From: an uncultured Alphaproteobacteria bacterium
GTDB taxonomy: Bacteria > Pseudomonadota > Alphaproteobacteria > HIMB59 > GCA-002718135
Direction: 5' to 3'
Assembly: GCA_902603095.1 (NCBI GenBank)
Contig: CACKTS010000009.1
Location: forward strand, 1-41,207
DNA: 41,207 nt
The notes beneath the pieces were generated by a model. That model saw only the letters and a list, made by a program, of their open reading frames with translations, was not told where the DNA came from and did not search any database. Numbering within the stretch: position 1 is the stretch's first letter; each line of letters opens with the position of its first letter. Of the stretch, positions 11,809-21,747 are shown piece by piece. Made by a program: the position numbers and the translations under genes.

Positions 11809-12279
11809 ATGTCTAGAAGAAGAGCAGCGGAAAAAAGAACAATACTACCAGATCATAAATTTAAAGATATCGTTCTTGCTAAGTTCATGAATAGAATAAT
11901 GTTAGATGGAAAAAAATCAAAATCAGAAAAAATAGTTTATGGAGCTTTTGATATTGTGGCAAAAAAAACAGATAAAAGTCCAATTGATTTTTTTCATGAA
12001 GCATTAAATAACGTGAAACCAAGTTTAGAAGTAAGATCAAGAAGAGTCGGAGGAGCAACTTATCAAGTTCCTATGGAAGTTAGACCCAAGAGAGCACAGA
12101 CTCTTGCAATGAAATGGATAGTAGATTCTGCAATAAAACGAAACGAAAAAACTATGCGTGAAAGAGTAGCTAACGAAATATTTGATGCATTCAACAATAA
12201 AGGTAATGCTGTAAAAAAACGAGAAGAAACTCATAAAATGGCTGAGGCTAACAGAGCTTTTTCACACTTCAGGTGGTAA
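11809..12279 (+). CDS. rpsG: 30S ribosomal protein S7
   Basis: The product is 156 residues from ATG 11809, the canonical S7 length. The frame is open further upstream, but that part overlaps rpsL, and S7 proteins begin M-S-R-R-R, as seen here. S7 nucleates the 30S head and binds near the E site. Conserved stretches include [36 protein letters not shown] and [12 protein letters not shown] at the end. It sits between rpsL and fusA with almost no spacing, as in str operons. Confidence 0.97.
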   Translation: MSRRRAAEKRTILPDHKFKDIVLAKFMNRIMLDGKKSKSEKIVYGAFDIVAKKTDKSPIDFFHEALNNVKPSLEVRSRRVGGATYQVPMEVRPKRAQTLAMKWIVDSAIKRNEKTMRERVANEIFDAFNNKGNAVKKREETHKMAEANRAFSHFRW

Positions 12280-12281
12280 TG

Positions 12282-14360
12282 ATGTCAAGAACCCATGCTT
12301 TAGATAAATATAGGAACATTGGGATAATGGCTCACATTGATGCTGGTAAAACAACAACCACTGAAAGAATTTTATATTATACTGGTAAATCACACAAAAT
12401 CGGTGAAGTGCATGATGGTGCAGCAACAATGGATTGGATGGAACAAGAGCAAGAAAGAGGAATTACTATTACATCTGCTGCGACAACATGTTTTTGGAAT
12501 GATCATAGAATTAACATCATCGATACACCTGGTCATGTAGATTTTACAATTGAAGTTGAAAGATCACTAAAGGTTTTAGATGGTGCAGTCGCTGTATTTG
12601 ATGGAGTTGCTGGTGTTGAACCTCAATCAGAAACAGTATGGAGACAAGCAGATAAGTATAATGTTCCGAGAATGTGTTTTATTAATAAATTAGATAGAAC
12701 CGGAGCTGATTTTTTTATGTGTGTTGATATGATACCTGAAAGATTAGGCTCTTACCCACTTGTTCTTCAATTACCAATTGGTATTGAAAGCAACTTGAAA
12801 GGAGTTGTTGATCTTGTAGCTAATAATGCAATTATATGGCAAGATGAAAGTTTAGGTGCCAAATTTGATATTGTAGATATTCCAGACGATTTAAAAGATA
12901 AAGCAAAAGAATATAGAGAAAAATTAGTTGAAAAAGCAGTAGAAGAAGATGATGCTATAATGGAAACTTACTTAGATGGTACTGAACCATCAATTGAAGA
13001 TATAAAAAAATGTATAAGAAAAGGAACAATTAAAGGTTCATTTGTTCCAGTTTTAACTGGATCAGCTTTTAAAAATAAAGGTGTGCAACCTTTGCTTGAT
13101 GCTGTTATTGACTATATGCCATCTCCTAAAGATGTAGCTAATGTTAAGGGTACTGATGTCAAAGATGATAAAGTTGAATTAACAAGAAATTGTGATGATA
13201 GCGAACCTTTTAGTGCTCTAGCTTTTAAAATTATGACAGATCCATTTGTTGGTAGTTTAACATTTACTAGAATTTATTCTGGTTCAATAAATACAAAAGA
13301 TGCAGTTTTAAACTCCAATTCTGGAAAAAAAGAAAATATTGGTCGAATGCTTTTGATGCATGCTAATAATAGAGAGGAAATTAAAACTGCAAATGCAGGA
13401 GATATTGTTGCTTTAGTTGGTTTGAAAGATGTAACTACTGGAGAAACATTATGTGCTGTTGATAAACCTATCGTACTTGAAAGAATGGAATTTCCTGATC
13501 CAGTCATTGAAGTAGCAGTAGAACCAAAAACAAAAGCTGATCATGAAAAAATGGGTACAGCACTTGGAAGACTTGCTCAAGAAGATCCGAGCTTTAGAGT
13601 AACTACTGATCATGAAAGTGGCCAAACTATAATTAAAGGGATGGGTGAGTTACATCTAGAAATACTTGTTGATAGAATGAAAAGAGAATTCAAAGTTGAA
13701 GCAAATGTTGGCGCCCCACAAGTTGCTTATAGAGAAACTATATCAAGTTCTTTTGATGTTGATTATACTCATAAAAAACAATCTGGAGGTGCGGGTCAAT
13801 TTGCAAGAGTTAAAATTACTTTTGAACCCGGTGATGCAGGAAGTGGCTATGAGTTTGTTAATAAGATTAAAGGAGGAAATATTCCTACAGAATTAATACC
13901 TGGAGTTGAAAAAGGTTTAGTTGCTCAACAACAAACAGGTGTAATGGCAGGTTTTCCTTGTATAGATTTTAAAGCAACGTTGACAGATGGTGCATATCAT
14001 GATGTTGACTCTAGTGTGCTTGCATTTGAAATTGCAGCAAGGGCAGCTTTTAGAGAAGGTATAGCTAAAGCTAACCCAGTATTACTAGAACCAATGATGA
14101 AAGTAGAAGTTGTTACTCCTGAAGAGTACATGGGTGATGTTATTGGAGACTTGAATAGCAGAAGAGGTCAAGTTCAAGAAATGTCAACAAGAGGTAATGC
14201 AAATGTAGTTGATGCTATGGTGCCTCTTGCAAATATGTTCGGATATGTGAATAATTTACGCTCTCTATCTCAAGGTAGAGCAAATTATTCTATGCAATTT
14301 GATCATTATGAACAAGTTCCTTCAAATGTTGCTGAAGAAGTGAAAGCGAAGTTAGCATAA
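12282..14360 (+). CDS. fusA: Elongation factor G
   Basis: The product is 692 residues from ATG 12282. Upstream in-frame GTG 12273 and ATG 12279 are less likely because AGGTGG (12271-12276) is best spaced for 12282. EF-G is the GTPase that drives translocation. GTP-binding motifs are visible: [10 protein letters not shown] at residues 17-26, DTPGH near 80 and NKLD near 135. Later domains show [18 protein letters not shown] and the domain IV tip stretch [11 protein letters not shown]. The stop overlaps the start of rpsJ by one base. The tuf gene that usually follows fusA is missing here. Confidence 0.99.
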   Translation: MSRTHALDKYRNIGIMAHIDAGKTTTTERILYYTGKSHKIGEVHDGAATMDWMEQEQERGITITSAATTCFWNDHRINIIDTPGHVDFTIEVERSLKVLDGAVAVFDGVAGVEPQSETVWRQADKYNVPRMCFINKLDRTGADFFMCVDMIPERLGSYPLVLQLPIGIESNLKGVVDLVANNAIIWQDESLGAKFDIVDIPDDLKDKAKEYREKLVEKAVEEDDAIMETYLDGTEPSIEDIKKCIRKGTIKGSFVPVLTGSAFKNKGVQPLLDAVIDYMPSPKDVANVKGTDVKDDKVELTRNCDDSEPFSALAFKIMTDPFVGSLTFTRIYSGSINTKDAVLNSNSGKKENIGRMLLMHANNREEIKTANAGDIVALVGLKDVTTGETLCAVDKPIVLERMEFPDPVIEVAVEPKTKADHEKMGTALGRLAQEDPSFRVTTDHESGQTIIKGMGELHLEILVDRMKREFKVEANVGAPQVAYRETISSSFDVDYTHKKQSGGAGQFARVKITFEPGDAGSGYEFVNKIKGGNIPTELIPGVEKGLVAQQQTGVMAGFPCIDFKATLTDGAYHDVDSSVLAFEIAARAAFREGIAKANPVLLEPMMKVEVVTPEEYMGDVIGDLNSRRGQVQEMSTRGNANVVDAMVPLANMFGYVNNLRSLSQGRANYSMQFDHYEQVPSNVAEEVKAKLA

Positions 14361-14668
14361 TGGAATCTCAAAATATAAGAATTAGGTTAAGAGCTTTTGA
14401 TAGTAAACTTCTCGACAATAGCACTGGTGATATAATAAATACTGCTAAGAGAACAGGTGCTAAAGTTAAGGGACCAATTCCTTTACCTACAAGATTAGAA
14501 AAATTTACCGTTAATAAATCACCCCATGTTGATAAAAAGAGCAGGGACCAGCTTGAAATTAGAACTCATAATAGACTTATTGATATAATAGATCCTACAC
14601 CACAAACAGTAGATGCTTTAATGAAATTAGATTTATCTGCTGGTGTTGAAGTGGATATAAAAATTTAA
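14360..14668 (+). CDS. rpsJ: 30S ribosomal protein S10 (NusE)
   Basis: The product is 102 residues, standard for S10. Besides its place in the 30S head, S10 (NusE) joins the NusB/NusG antitermination complex. [16 protein letters not shown] and the loop [25 protein letters not shown], ending in [11 protein letters not shown], are diagnostic. Its ATG shares one base with the fusA stop (TAATG), so the S10 cluster here is fused to the str cluster rather than having its own promoter. rplC starts two bases after its stop. Confidence 0.98.
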   Translation: MESQNIRIRLRAFDSKLLDNSTGDIINTAKRTGAKVKGPIPLPTRLEKFTVNKSPHVDKKSRDQLEIRTHNRLIDIIDPTPQTVDALMKLDLSAGVEVDIKI

Positions 14669-14669
14669 A

Positions 14670-15317
14670 ATGACTAAAAGAACAGGATTAATTGGAACAA
14701 AGATTGGTAATTCTTCATATTATGATGACTCTGGACAATCATTACCTGTAACAATATTAAAAATTAATGAATGTATTGTATCAGGTGTTAAAACAAGTGA
14801 AAAAAATGGCTATACATCAGTTCAACTTGTTTCAATAGATGGTAAAAAAGAAATAAAAAAAGTTAAAAAACCTCAACAAAAACTATTTGCAAATTTAAAA
14901 ATTAATCCAAAAAAAATTATTAAAGAATTTAAAGTTGATCCAGAAAATGTTTTAGAGATTGGGTCTAGTTTAAATGTATCACATTTTAAGCAAAATCAAT
15001 TTGTTGATGTAACTTCAACATCTATAGGTAAGGGTTTTGCTGGAGCTATGAAAAGACATAATTTTGCTGGATTAAGAGCATCACATGGTGTTTCTATTTC
15101 ACATAGATCTCATGGATCTACAGGCCAAAACCAAGATCCGGGTAAAGTATTTAAAGGAAAGAAAATGGCAGGTCATATGGGTTCTAAAAAAGTTACTGTT
15201 CAAAATCTAAAGGTAATTGAAGTGGATGAGGAAAACAGTTTATTAGTTATAAAAGGGTCAGTTCCTGGTAAGAAAAACTCAATTATTTTGATAAAAGACG
15301 CTGTTAAAAAGAATTAG
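14670..15317 (+). CDS. rplC: 50S ribosomal protein L3
   Basis: The product is 215 residues. L3 is an early assembly protein whose long loop reaches the peptidyl-transferase centre. The signature GTKIGNSSYYDDSGQSLPVT occurs at the start, and the loop GLRASHGVSISHRSHGSTGQ at about residues 130-150. The glutamine in GQNQDPG that is methylated by PrmB in many bacteria is present. It ends in KGSVPGKKNSIILIKDAVKK. No ribosome-binding site longer than a few purines fits the one-base gap after rpsJ, so it probably relies on coupling. Confidence 0.98.
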   Translation: MTKRTGLIGTKIGNSSYYDDSGQSLPVTILKINECIVSGVKTSEKNGYTSVQLVSIDGKKEIKKVKKPQQKLFANLKINPKKIIKEFKVDPENVLEIGSSLNVSHFKQNQFVDVTSTSIGKGFAGAMKRHNFAGLRASHGVSISHRSHGSTGQNQDPGKVFKGKKMAGHMGSKKVTVQNLKVIEVDEENSLLVIKGSVPGKKNSIILIKDAVKKN

Positions 15318-15319
15318 TT

Positions 15320-15943
15320 ATGAAAATAGAACTTGTAAATATTGAAAATAAAAAAATTAAAGACATCAATATAAATGAAAATGTATTTTGTATAAAAACT
15401 TATCCTGATCTAATTCATCAATATATTAGATTTCAAAATGCTAAAGCTCGCCAAGGTTCACATAAAACTAAATCTAGATCAGAAGTTAATGGAAGAGCTA
15501 AAAAACCTTTTTCACAAAAGGGCACTGGAAACGCAAGGCAAGGTAGTAGTAAACCCCCACATTTTAGAGGTGGAGCGACTTCAATGGGTCCTGTTAACAG
15601 AGATCATTCTTTTTCTCTTAATAAAAAGGAAAAAAAACTAGCACTTAAATCTGCACTATCTTCAAAATTATTAGAAAATAATATTATTTTTATTGATACC
15701 TTTGATATTGAATCACATAAAACAAAAAATCTTAATACAAAACTATCTAAATTTAATTTTAGATCAGCTCTTTTTGTTTACAGTGAAAATAATATTAATG
15801 AAAATTTTAAAAAAGCATCTTCAAATTTACCAAGAGTATCAACACTTAGTCATAAAGGAATAAATGTAAAAGATATTATTTTGTATGAAAAAATTTTTAT
15901 TGAAGAAAAATCTGTTGATAAAATTTCTGAGAGATTATTATGA
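15320..15943 (+). CDS. rplD: 50S ribosomal protein L4
   Basis: The product is 207 residues, typical of L4. L4 lines the peptide exit tunnel and in some bacteria represses the S10 operon. The tunnel loop is recognisable at about residues 40-95: RQGSHKTKSRSEVNGRAKKPF, then QKGTGNARQGSSKPPHFRGG. The C-terminal half is more divergent and lysine-rich. The last four bases (ATGA) overlap the start of rplW. The usual S10 leader for L4 regulation cannot be present, because rpsJ directly abuts fusA. Confidence 0.96.
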   Translation: MKIELVNIENKKIKDININENVFCIKTYPDLIHQYIRFQNAKARQGSHKTKSRSEVNGRAKKPFSQKGTGNARQGSSKPPHFRGGATSMGPVNRDHSFSLNKKEKKLALKSALSSKLLENNIIFIDTFDIESHKTKNLNTKLSKFNFRSALFVYSENNINENFKKASSNLPRVSTLSHKGINVKDIILYEKIFIEEKSVDKISERLL

Positions 15944-16257
15944 GCAAAGTTAAAAAAAATATCTCAAATGAGCGTGCATTAAGTATTATTCAAGGTCCAA
16001 TTATGACTGAAAAATCAACTAATTTAAATCAATTTAATAAATATAGTTTTGTGGTTTCAAAAAATTCAAATTCTTATGAAATAAAGCAAGCAATTGAAAG
16101 TATTTTTAAAGTTAAAGTGGAAAAAATAAATACTTTAGTTGTAAGAGGAAAACCTAAGTCTTTTAAAGGATCAATAGGTTATAAAAATGATTATAAGAAA
16201 GCTATAATAACTCTGGTAGAGGGTAACACTATTGATTCATCATTGGAGATTAAATAA
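15940..16257 (+). CDS. rplW: 50S ribosomal protein L23
   Basis: The product is 105 residues. L23 lies at the tunnel exit and docks SRP and trigger factor. It shows I[10 protein letters not shown] near the N-terminus ([12 protein letters not shown]), the F-V-V-S-K-x-S-x-x-x-E-I-K-Q-A-I-E stretch, and [11 protein letters not shown]-like residues ([13 protein letters not shown]). It overlaps rplD by four bases and shares one base with rplB, consistent with tightly coupled translation. Family and position agree. Confidence 0.96.
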   Translation: MSKVKKNISNERALSIIQGPIMTEKSTNLNQFNKYSFVVSKNSNSYEIKQAIESIFKVKVEKINTLVVRGKPKSFKGSIGYKNDYKKAIITLVEGNTIDSSLEIK

Positions 16258-17078
16258 TGTTGATAAAACTAAAACCAAATACTCCTGGACAAAGAGGAAC
16301 AGTTTTAGTTTCAAAGAAACATTTGTCTAAAGAATCGCCTTTTAAAACTCTTACAAAACCGATTAATTCTTCGGGTGGTAGAAATAATCAAGGCAGAATA
16401 ACTTCAAGAAGAATTGGTGGAAGAGTTAAAAGAAAATATCGAGTTATTGATTTCAAACGTAATAAATTAAATATTAATGCTGAAGTGATGAGGAATGAGT
16501 ATGATCCTAATAGAACCTCTTTTATTTCTTTAGTTAAGTATGATGATGGTGAGTTTAGATATATACTTTCACCAAAAAACCTTAAAGTTGGAGATAAAAT
16601 AATTTCAGGTGATAATGTCGAGATTAAAGATGGAAATGCTCTACCCCTTAAAAATATTCCTGTAGGATCTAGTGTACACAATATTGAAATAAAACCAGGA
16701 GCCGGTGGACAACTTGCAAGATCTGCTGGCACTTCTGCACAAATCATTTCAAAAGAAGAAACTAATGTTCAAATTAAGCTAGTTTCAGGCGAAATTAGAC
16801 TTATTAATAAAAATTCTTTTGCTACTATTGGAGTATTATCTAATCCTGACAATAAAAATACTAAATTAGGTAAAGCTGGTAGAAATAGATATTTAGGAAA
16901 CAGACCTAAGGTTAGAGGTGTAGTAATGAATCCAGTTGATCATCCTCACGGTGGTGGAGAAGGTAGAACTTCTGGTGGAAGACACCCGGTGACTCCTTGG
17001 GGCGTTTCTACAAAAGGTAAGAAAACTAGAAGAAATAAAAAAACAAATGTTTATATAATAAAAAGAAGGAAGAAATAA
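16257..17078 (+). CDS. rplB: 50S ribosomal protein L2
   Basis: The product is 273 residues, the normal L2 length. L2 is essential for subunit association and peptidyl-transferase assembly. The conserved C-terminal block is intact (about residues 220-245): [20 protein letters not shown], then HPVTPWG. It includes the invariant histidine of the DHPHGGGEG motif. Middle motifs [20 protein letters not shown] and [14 protein letters not shown] are also present. It shares one base with both rplW and rpsS. Confidence 0.98.
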   Translation: MLIKLKPNTPGQRGTVLVSKKHLSKESPFKTLTKPINSSGGRNNQGRITSRRIGGRVKRKYRVIDFKRNKLNINAEVMRNEYDPNRTSFISLVKYDDGEFRYILSPKNLKVGDKIISGDNVEIKDGNALPLKNIPVGSSVHNIEIKPGAGGQLARSAGTSAQIISKEETNVQIKLVSGEIRLINKNSFATIGVLSNPDNKNTKLGKAGRNRYLGNRPKVRGVVMNPVDHPHGGGEGRTSGGRHPVTPWGVSTKGKKTRRNKKTNVYIIKRRKK

Positions 17079-17356
17079 TGGCTAGATCTGTTTGGAAAGG
17101 TCCGTTTGTTGATGTAACATTAATCAAGAAAGCTCAAAAAGTAGCTGACTCTGGAAGAAAAGAAGTTATTAAAACTTGGTCACGAAGATCTACTATCTTA
17201 CCACAATTTGTTGGTTTAACTTTTGGAGTTTATAATGGACAGAAGTTTATTCCAGTAAATGTGAGTGAGCATATGGTAGGGCATAAATTTGGTGAGTTTT
17301 CGCCTACCAGAACATTTAAAGGTCATACAGCAGCAGATAAAAAGGCAGGAAAATGA
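17078..17356 (+). CDS. rpsS: 30S ribosomal protein S19
   Basis: The product is 92 residues, standard for S19, a head protein near the A-site tRNA. It begins [12 protein letters not shown] and contains [24 protein letters not shown] and the C-terminal [17 protein letters not shown], all diagnostic. It overlaps rplV by four bases (ATGA). Its placement between rplB and rplV is the universal S10-cluster order. Confidence 0.98.
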   Translation: MARSVWKGPFVDVTLIKKAQKVADSGRKEVIKTWSRRSTILPQFVGLTFGVYNGQKFIPVNVSEHMVGHKFGEFSPTRTFKGHTAADKKAGK

Positions 17357-17724
17357 GTCAAGAATTAATAGCAAAAGCTCGTGATAATACCATAAGAGTA
17401 AGCCCCTTGAAGCTAGCAAATATAGCAAGATCTATAGTGAACAAGAAAGCTAACAGTGCTGTAAATCAATTAAAATTTTCAAATAAAAGAATTTCTAACA
17501 ATGTATTAAAAGTTCTAAATGCCGCGATAGCAAATGCAGAAAATAATAAGCAGCTAGATATTGATAATCTTTATATTAAAGAGGCTTTTGTAGGAAAAAG
17601 CTTAACTATGAAAAGATTTCGACCTAGGGCAAAAGGTAGGGCTTCAAGTATTTTGAAACCATTTAGCAAACTTACAATTATTGTTGAAGAAAGATCTCAA
17701 GTTAAAAAGGAAAAGGATAAATAA
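17353..17724 (+). CDS. rplV: 50S ribosomal protein L22
   Basis: The product is 123 residues. L22 contributes the hairpin that narrows the exit tunnel opposite L4. It shows the typical I-R-V-S-P-L-K-L segment near residue 15, the [10 protein letters not shown] helix near 57, and the hairpin [20 protein letters not shown] near 90-110. No change in the hairpin is obvious. It shares one base with rpsC and overlaps rpsS by four. The extra lysine-rich tail (VKKEKDK) is a small lineage feature. Confidence 0.97.
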   Translation: MSQELIAKARDNTIRVSPLKLANIARSIVNKKANSAVNQLKFSNKRISNNVLKVLNAAIANAENNKQLDIDNLYIKEAFVGKSLTMKRFRPRAKGRASSILKPFSKLTIIVEERSQVKKEKDK

Positions 17725-18401
17725 TGGGTCAAAAAGTTAATCCAAACGGTATCAGATTAGGTATTAATAAAACTTGGTCATCAAGATGGTTTTCTAAATC
17801 GGATTATGCAAAACTTTTACATCAAGATTTAGAAATCAAAAAATATGTTGAGCAAAAATTGAAAAATGCAAGTATATCAAAAGTTAATATTGAAAGGGCT
17901 GCTAAAAAATTAAGAATTTCAATTTATAGCTCAAGACCTGGAATAATTATTGGTAAAAAAGGTGCTGATATAGAATCTCTTAAGAATAGACTTACTAAGT
18001 TATCAAATCTTGAAGTATTTTTAGATATAAAAGAAGTAAGAAAGCCTGAGGTAGAAGCTAAATTAGTTGCTGAAAATATAGCAAGCCAATTAGAAAAACG
18101 AGTTTCTTTTAGAAGGGCTATGAAAAAGGCTGTCCAATCTTCAATGCGTCTTGGAGCTAAGGGAGTAAAAGTTCTGTGTAGTGGAAGATTAGGTGGTGCA
18201 GAAATTGCGCGATCTGAAAAATATCATGAAGGAAGTGTACCACTTCATACATTAAGAAGTGATATTGATTATGCAACTGCAGAAGCGGAAACAACATATG
18301 GAATTTGTGGAATTAAGGTTTGGATAAATAAAGGTGAGATTTTAAACAAAGATCCATATGCAAGTGAAAAAAAGCAAATTGATCAAGGGAGTGTTAGATA
18401 A
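17724..18401 (+). CDS. rpsC: 30S ribosomal protein S3
   Basis: The product is 225 residues. S3 sits at the mRNA entry of the 30S subunit and has helicase-related contacts. It begins [20 protein letters not shown]. The KH domain motif [16 protein letters not shown] is at about residues 72-87. The C-terminal domain shows [22 protein letters not shown] and [19 protein letters not shown]. It shares single bases with rplV and rplP. It is slightly shorter at the C-terminus than the enterobacterial protein, as is common. Confidence 0.98.
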   Translation: MGQKVNPNGIRLGINKTWSSRWFSKSDYAKLLHQDLEIKKYVEQKLKNASISKVNIERAAKKLRISIYSSRPGIIIGKKGADIESLKNRLTKLSNLEVFLDIKEVRKPEVEAKLVAENIASQLEKRVSFRRAMKKAVQSSMRLGAKGVKVLCSGRLGGAEIARSEKYHEGSVPLHTLRSDIDYATAEAETTYGICGIKVWINKGEILNKDPYASEKKQIDQGSVR

Positions 18402-18817
18402 TGAATATGTTATCCCCTAAAAAAACCAAGTTTAGAAAGCAATTTAAAGGTAGAATACATGGAAACGCAAAAGGTAACTTTAATTTGAATTATGGTAGTT
18501 ATGGCCTGAAGGCTCTAGAGCCTGAAAGAGTAACATCAAGACAAATTGAAGCTGCTAGAAAAGCTATTACAAGATATTTAAAAAGAGCAGGTAAAATGTG
18601 GATTAGAATATTCCCAGACGTACCTGTTTCAAAAAAACCCGCTGAAGTTAGAATGGGAAAAGGTAAAGGTTCAAATGAATTCTGGGCTTGTAGAGTAAAG
18701 CCAGGAAGAATTATGTTTGAGGTAGATGGAGTTGATGTGGAAGATGCAAAAAAAGCTATGACTTTAGCAGCAGCTAAATTACCAATAAAATGTAAATTTG
18801 TTGAAAGAAATATATAA
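18401..18817 (+). CDS. rplP: 50S ribosomal protein L16
   Basis: The product is 138 residues from ATG 18401. A second ATG at 18407 would give the canonical M-L-S-P-K-x-T-K-F-R-K start. AGGGAG at 18386-18391 is better spaced for 18401, so the two-residue extension may be real. L16 binds near the A site and helps position tRNA. Conserved parts include [22 protein letters not shown] and [22 protein letters not shown]. It shares one base with rpsC and rpmC. Confidence 0.97.
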   Translation: MNMLSPKKTKFRKQFKGRIHGNAKGNFNLNYGSYGLKALEPERVTSRQIEAARKAITRYLKRAGKMWIRIFPDVPVSKKPAEVRMGKGKGSNEFWACRVKPGRIMFEVDGVDVEDAKKAMTLAAAKLPIKCKFVERNI

Positions 18818-18999
18818 TGGTAGATGATATAAAAAAAATAAAATCTGAAGTAGTTCTTTTAAAAAAATCTCTTTTGAATCTTAGATTTCAAAAAACTACA
18901 GGTCAGCTTGAAAAAACATCTGAGATAAAAAAATTAAGACATAAAATTGCAAGATTGAAAACAGAAATGTCAAAAATACATGGAGCAAAGAATGCCTAA
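18817..18999 (+). CDS. rpmC: 50S ribosomal protein L29
   Basis: The product is 60 residues, typical of this small helical protein near the tunnel exit, a partner of L23. The signature L-x-x-L-R-F-Q-x-x-T-G-Q-L-E is present ([19 protein letters not shown]), followed by a conserved I-x-x-x-R-H-x-I-A-R-L helix. Its 3' end overlaps the start of rpsQ by eight bases. Position between rplP and rpsQ is universal. Confidence 0.95.
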   Translation: MVDDIKKIKSEVVLLKKSLLNLRFQKTTGQLEKTSEIKKLRHKIARLKTEMSKIHGAKNA

Positions 19000-19237
19000 A
19001 AGAATATTATCAGGAACTGTAGTTTCTTCAAATTCTAATAAAACGATAGTAGTACAAGTTACAAGACGAGTTAAACACAAATTATATAAAAAGATTATAA
19101 GCCGTTCAAAAAAATATCATGTTCATGATCAAGATAACATTTATAAAGTTGGAGATAGTGTTAGAATTATTGAATCTAAGCCTATTTCTAAACTAAAATC
19201 ATGGATTGCAATGAATGATCAGCAGGAGGAGAGTTAG
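18992..19237 (+). CDS. rpsQ: 30S ribosomal protein S17
   Basis: The product is 81 residues from ATG 18992. The frame extends to an ATG at 18980, but S17 proteins start M-P-K-R-x-L-x-G-x-V, which matches 18992. S17 is an early-binding OB-fold protein of the 30S body. Visible motifs are [21 protein letters not shown], the KKYHVHD strand and [17 protein letters not shown]. The next gene, rplN, starts one base after its stop. Confidence 0.96.
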   Translation: MPKRILSGTVVSSNSNKTIVVQVTRRVKHKLYKKIISRSKKYHVHDQDNIYKVGDSVRIIESKPISKLKSWIAMNDQQEES

Positions 19238-19238
19238 A

Positions 19239-19607
19239 ATGATACAAATGCAATCTAATTTGTTTGTTGCTGATAATTCTGGAGCAAGAAGAATTCAATG
19301 CATTAAGGTGCTTGGTGGTTCTAAAAGAAGATTTGCATCAATTGGAGATATAATAGTAGTTTCTATAAAAGATGCAATTCCTAGAGCTAAAGTTAAAAAA
19401 GGTGAGGTTTTTAAAGCAGTTATTGTTAGAACATCAAAAGAATTTACAAGAAATGATGGATCCACAATAAGATTTGATAAAAATGCAGCAGTATTATTGG
19501 ACAAACAAGAAGAACCAATTGCAACAAGAATATTTGGTCCTGTCACTAGAGAATTAAGAACAAAAAAATTTATGAAAATAATTAGTTTAGCTCCTGAGGT
19601 ATTATAA
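19239..19607 (+). CDS. rplN: 50S ribosomal protein L14
   Basis: The product is 122 residues from ATG 19239, exactly the usual L14 length. An in-frame ATG at 19215 would overlap rpsQ and is rejected because a strong AGGAGGAGAG ribosome-binding site (about 19224-19233) fits 19239. L14 sits at the subunit interface and binds the silencing factor RsfS. Motifs are [42 protein letters not shown] and the C-terminal [10 protein letters not shown]. It shares one base with rplX. Confidence 0.98.
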   Translation: MIQMQSNLFVADNSGARRIQCIKVLGGSKRRFASIGDIIVVSIKDAIPRAKVKKGEVFKAVIVRTSKEFTRNDGSTIRFDKNAAVLLDKQEEPIATRIFGPVTRELRTKKFMKIISLAPEVL

Positions 19608-19924
19608 TGAAAAATAAAATTAAACTTAAAAAAGGTGATGAAGTGATTGTTTTAGCAGGTAAAGATAAAGGGAAGAGAGGCAAGATAGTTCGTGTAATTC
19701 CTGATATTAGAAAAGTAGTTGTTACAGATATTAATAAGTACAAAAAACATCAGAAGCCAGGAAACAATGAACCAGGTGGAATAATTGAAAAAGATATGCC
19801 TTTACATATTTCTAATGTTGCTTTTTTTGATCCAGTTTCCAACAAGGGTGTAAGGTTAGGATATAGCTTTAATAAAGATGCTAAAAAAATCAGAATAAAC
19901 AAAAAATCAGGAAAAGAAATATAA
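19607..19924 (+). CDS. rplX: 50S ribosomal protein L24
   Basis: The product is 105 residues, typical of bacterial L24, an assembly initiator near the tunnel exit. The N-terminal KOW motif is clear ([21 protein letters not shown]), followed by the long loop with KKHQKP and [20 protein letters not shown]. It sits between rplN and rplE with a one-base overlap upstream and a one-base gap downstream. Nothing unusual was seen. Confidence 0.97.
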   Translation: MKNKIKLKKGDEVIVLAGKDKGKRGKIVRVIPDIRKVVVTDINKYKKHQKPGNNEPGGIIEKDMPLHISNVAFFDPVSNKGVRLGYSFNKDAKKIRINKKSGKEI

Positions 19925-19925
19925 A

Positions 19926-20477
19926 ATGAGTAGGTTACAAGAACAATATAAATCAGAAATTTCTTTAAATTTATATAAAAAATTAAATTGTAAGAATATT
20001 CATGAAGTTCCTAAAATTAAAAAAATTGTTTTGAACATAGGTCTTGGAGAAGCAAAAGATGATGCTAAAATTATTGATAAAGCTCAAGAAGAATTATCAC
20101 TAATTGCTGGACAAAAAGCTGTTAAAACTAAAGCAAAAAAAGCAATTGCTGGTTTTAAAATTAGAGAAGGAATGCCTATAGGTGTATCTGTTACATTGAG
20201 AAATAAAATTATGTACGAGTTTCTCGACAGATTGATAAATATAGCTATCCCAAGAATCAGAGATTTTAGAGGACTTGACTCTTCTAGTTTTGATGGAAAT
20301 GGAAACTATTCTTTTGGTATTAAAGAACAGATTATATTCCCTGAAATAAACTATGATAAAATTGATAAAGTTAGAGGTCTAAATATAACTATTTGTACAA
20401 CAGCTAAGGACAATAAAGATAGTTTAGAATTATTAAAAAATTTTAATATGCCTTTTAAAGGCAAAGAAACAAATTAG
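19926..20477 (+). CDS. rplE: 50S ribosomal protein L5
   Basis: The product is 183 residues. L5 binds 5S rRNA and contacts the P-site tRNA. Conserved blocks are [40 protein letters not shown], and [22 protein letters not shown] with the following [11 protein letters not shown]. The C-terminal end [10 protein letters not shown] matches the family. It lies one base after rplX and seven bases before rpsN. Confidence 0.98.
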   Translation: MSRLQEQYKSEISLNLYKKLNCKNIHEVPKIKKIVLNIGLGEAKDDAKIIDKAQEELSLIAGQKAVKTKAKKAIAGFKIREGMPIGVSVTLRNKIMYEFLDRLINIAIPRIRDFRGLDSSSFDGNGNYSFGIKEQIIFPEINYDKIDKVRGLNITICTTAKDNKDSLELLKNFNMPFKGKETN

Positions 20478-20484
20478 AGGGAAA

Positions 20485-20790
20485 ATGGCAAAACTAAGTT
20501 CAATTCAAAAAAACTCAAATAGATTAAAGCTTATAGAAAAGTTCAGTAATAGAAGAAAGTCTTTAAAACATAAGGTAATGAATAAGGATTTATCGATTGA
20601 AGATAGGCTGAAAATTCAAAATAAACTTAATGATCTTCCAAGAAATAGTTCTTCAATACGTTATAGAAATAGATGTAAACTTACTGGAAGAACAAGAGGC
20701 GTTTATAGAAAATTTGGTCTTTCTAGAATAAAAATAAGAGAGCTTTCTATGTCTGGTGATTTGCCAGGTGTAGTAAAGTCAAGTTGGTAG
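20485..20790 (+). CDS. rpsN: 30S ribosomal protein S14 (zinc-free form)
   Basis: The product is 101 residues, the long form of S14. It lacks the CxxC...CxxC zinc ribbon of the short form; only one cysteine is present (CKLTGRTRGVYRKFGLSRI). It ends GDLPGVVKSSW, as typical long S14 proteins do. S14 assembles late in the 30S head. It is preceded by GAGGGAAA and followed after ten bases by rpsH. The long form removes a zinc requirement, consistent with an open-ocean lifestyle but also common in proteobacteria generally. Confidence 0.96.
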   Translation: MAKLSSIQKNSNRLKLIEKFSNRRKSLKHKVMNKDLSIEDRLKIQNKLNDLPRNSSSIRYRNRCKLTGRTRGVYRKFGLSRIKIRELSMSGDLPGVVKSSW

Positions 20791-20800
20791 GAGGTAAAAG

Positions 20801-21199
20801 ATGGCATTTAATGACGCTTTATCAGATATGTTAGCTAGAATTAAGAATGCTCATAAAGCAAGAAAATCATTTACCTCATGTTACAAATCTAAGTTAAATT
20901 TAAATGTTTTAACTGTTCTTAAAGATGAGGGATATATTAGAGATTTTCAGGATGTTGAAATTAGAAAAGGCATAAGTAATATCAAAATAGATCTCAAATA
21001 TTATAATGGAACACCTGTAATTAAAAATATTAAAAGGGTTTCTAAGCCTGGAATTAGAGTATACTCAAAAATATCAGATTTACCAAAAATATATGGCGGC
21101 TTAGGTATATCAATTCTTTCTACGCCAAAGGGAGTTATGTCAGATAATCAGGCTAGGAAAAATAATGTAGGTGGAGAAATTCTTTGTGAGGTGTTTTAA
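20801..21199 (+). CDS. rpsH: 30S ribosomal protein S8
   Basis: The product is 132 residues, standard. S8 binds the central domain of 16S rRNA and represses the spc operon in E. coli. It shows DALSDMLARIKNAHKARK at the start, and the C-terminal GLGISILSTPKGVMSDNQARK, then VGGEILCEVF. It is preceded by a strong GGAGGT ribosome-binding site. A regulatory S8 site near rplE was not identified by eye. Confidence 0.98.
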   Translation: MAFNDALSDMLARIKNAHKARKSFTSCYKSKLNLNVLTVLKDEGYIRDFQDVEIRKGISNIKIDLKYYNGTPVIKNIKRVSKPGIRVYSKISDLPKIYGGLGISILSTPKGVMSDNQARKNNVGGEILCEVF

Positions 21200-21201
21200 T
21201 T

Positions 21202-21735
21202 ATGTCTAGAATTGCAAAAAATAGTATTAAAATTGATCCTGAAATTTCTTGTAAATTTGAAAGTGGTAATTTTTTTGCTAAAGGCAAATTAGGTGAAATG
21301 AATTTATTAGTAGACCCACTTTATACTGTCGATATTAAAGATAATGAAATATTTATTAAACCTCTTAATGAAAAAGATAAACAAAATCCTAAGTGGGGCA
21401 CCACAAGATCATTGATAGCTAATATCGTAATGGGAGTTAGTAAAGGTTTTTCTAAAACTCTTGAATTAAATGGAACAGGATACAGAGCTAGTGTATCAGG
21501 AGCAACTCTTAAGCTGCAGGTAGGTTATAGTCATGATGTTGATTACACTATTCCAAAAGAAGTAAAAATAGAATGCCCCAAACAAACTATTATTAAACTT
21601 TCAAGTTTTAATAAAGAAATACTTGGTGCTACTGCAGCTAAAATAAGATCATATCGTAAACCTGAGCCATTTAAGGGAAAAGGTATTAAATATGAGAATG
21701 AATTTATTTTTAGAAAAGAAGGTAAGAAGAAGTAA
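21202..21735 (+). CDS. rplF: 50S ribosomal protein L6
   Basis: The product is 177 residues, the normal L6 length. L6 lies near the sarcin-ricin loop. It begins MSRIAKNSIKI and shows GVSKGFSKTLELNGTGYRAS in the centre and the C-terminal motif IRSYRKPEPFKGKGIKYENE, which is diagnostic. Two bases separate it from rpsH and twelve from rplR. Confidence 0.98.
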   Translation: MSRIAKNSIKIDPEISCKFESGNFFAKGKLGEMNLLVDPLYTVDIKDNEIFIKPLNEKDKQNPKWGTTRSLIANIVMGVSKGFSKTLELNGTGYRASVSGATLKLQVGYSHDVDYTIPKEVKIECPKQTIIKLSSFNKEILGATAAKIRSYRKPEPFKGKGIKYENEFIFRKEGKKK

Positions 21736-21747
21736 AGGTTTATATTT

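Noticed and set aside
12037-12234. Minus-strand open frames inside ribosomal and polymerase genes (this one in rpsG, others similar)
   Set aside because: They lie fully within well-identified genes, have low-complexity translations and no ribosome-binding sites; all are shadow frames.
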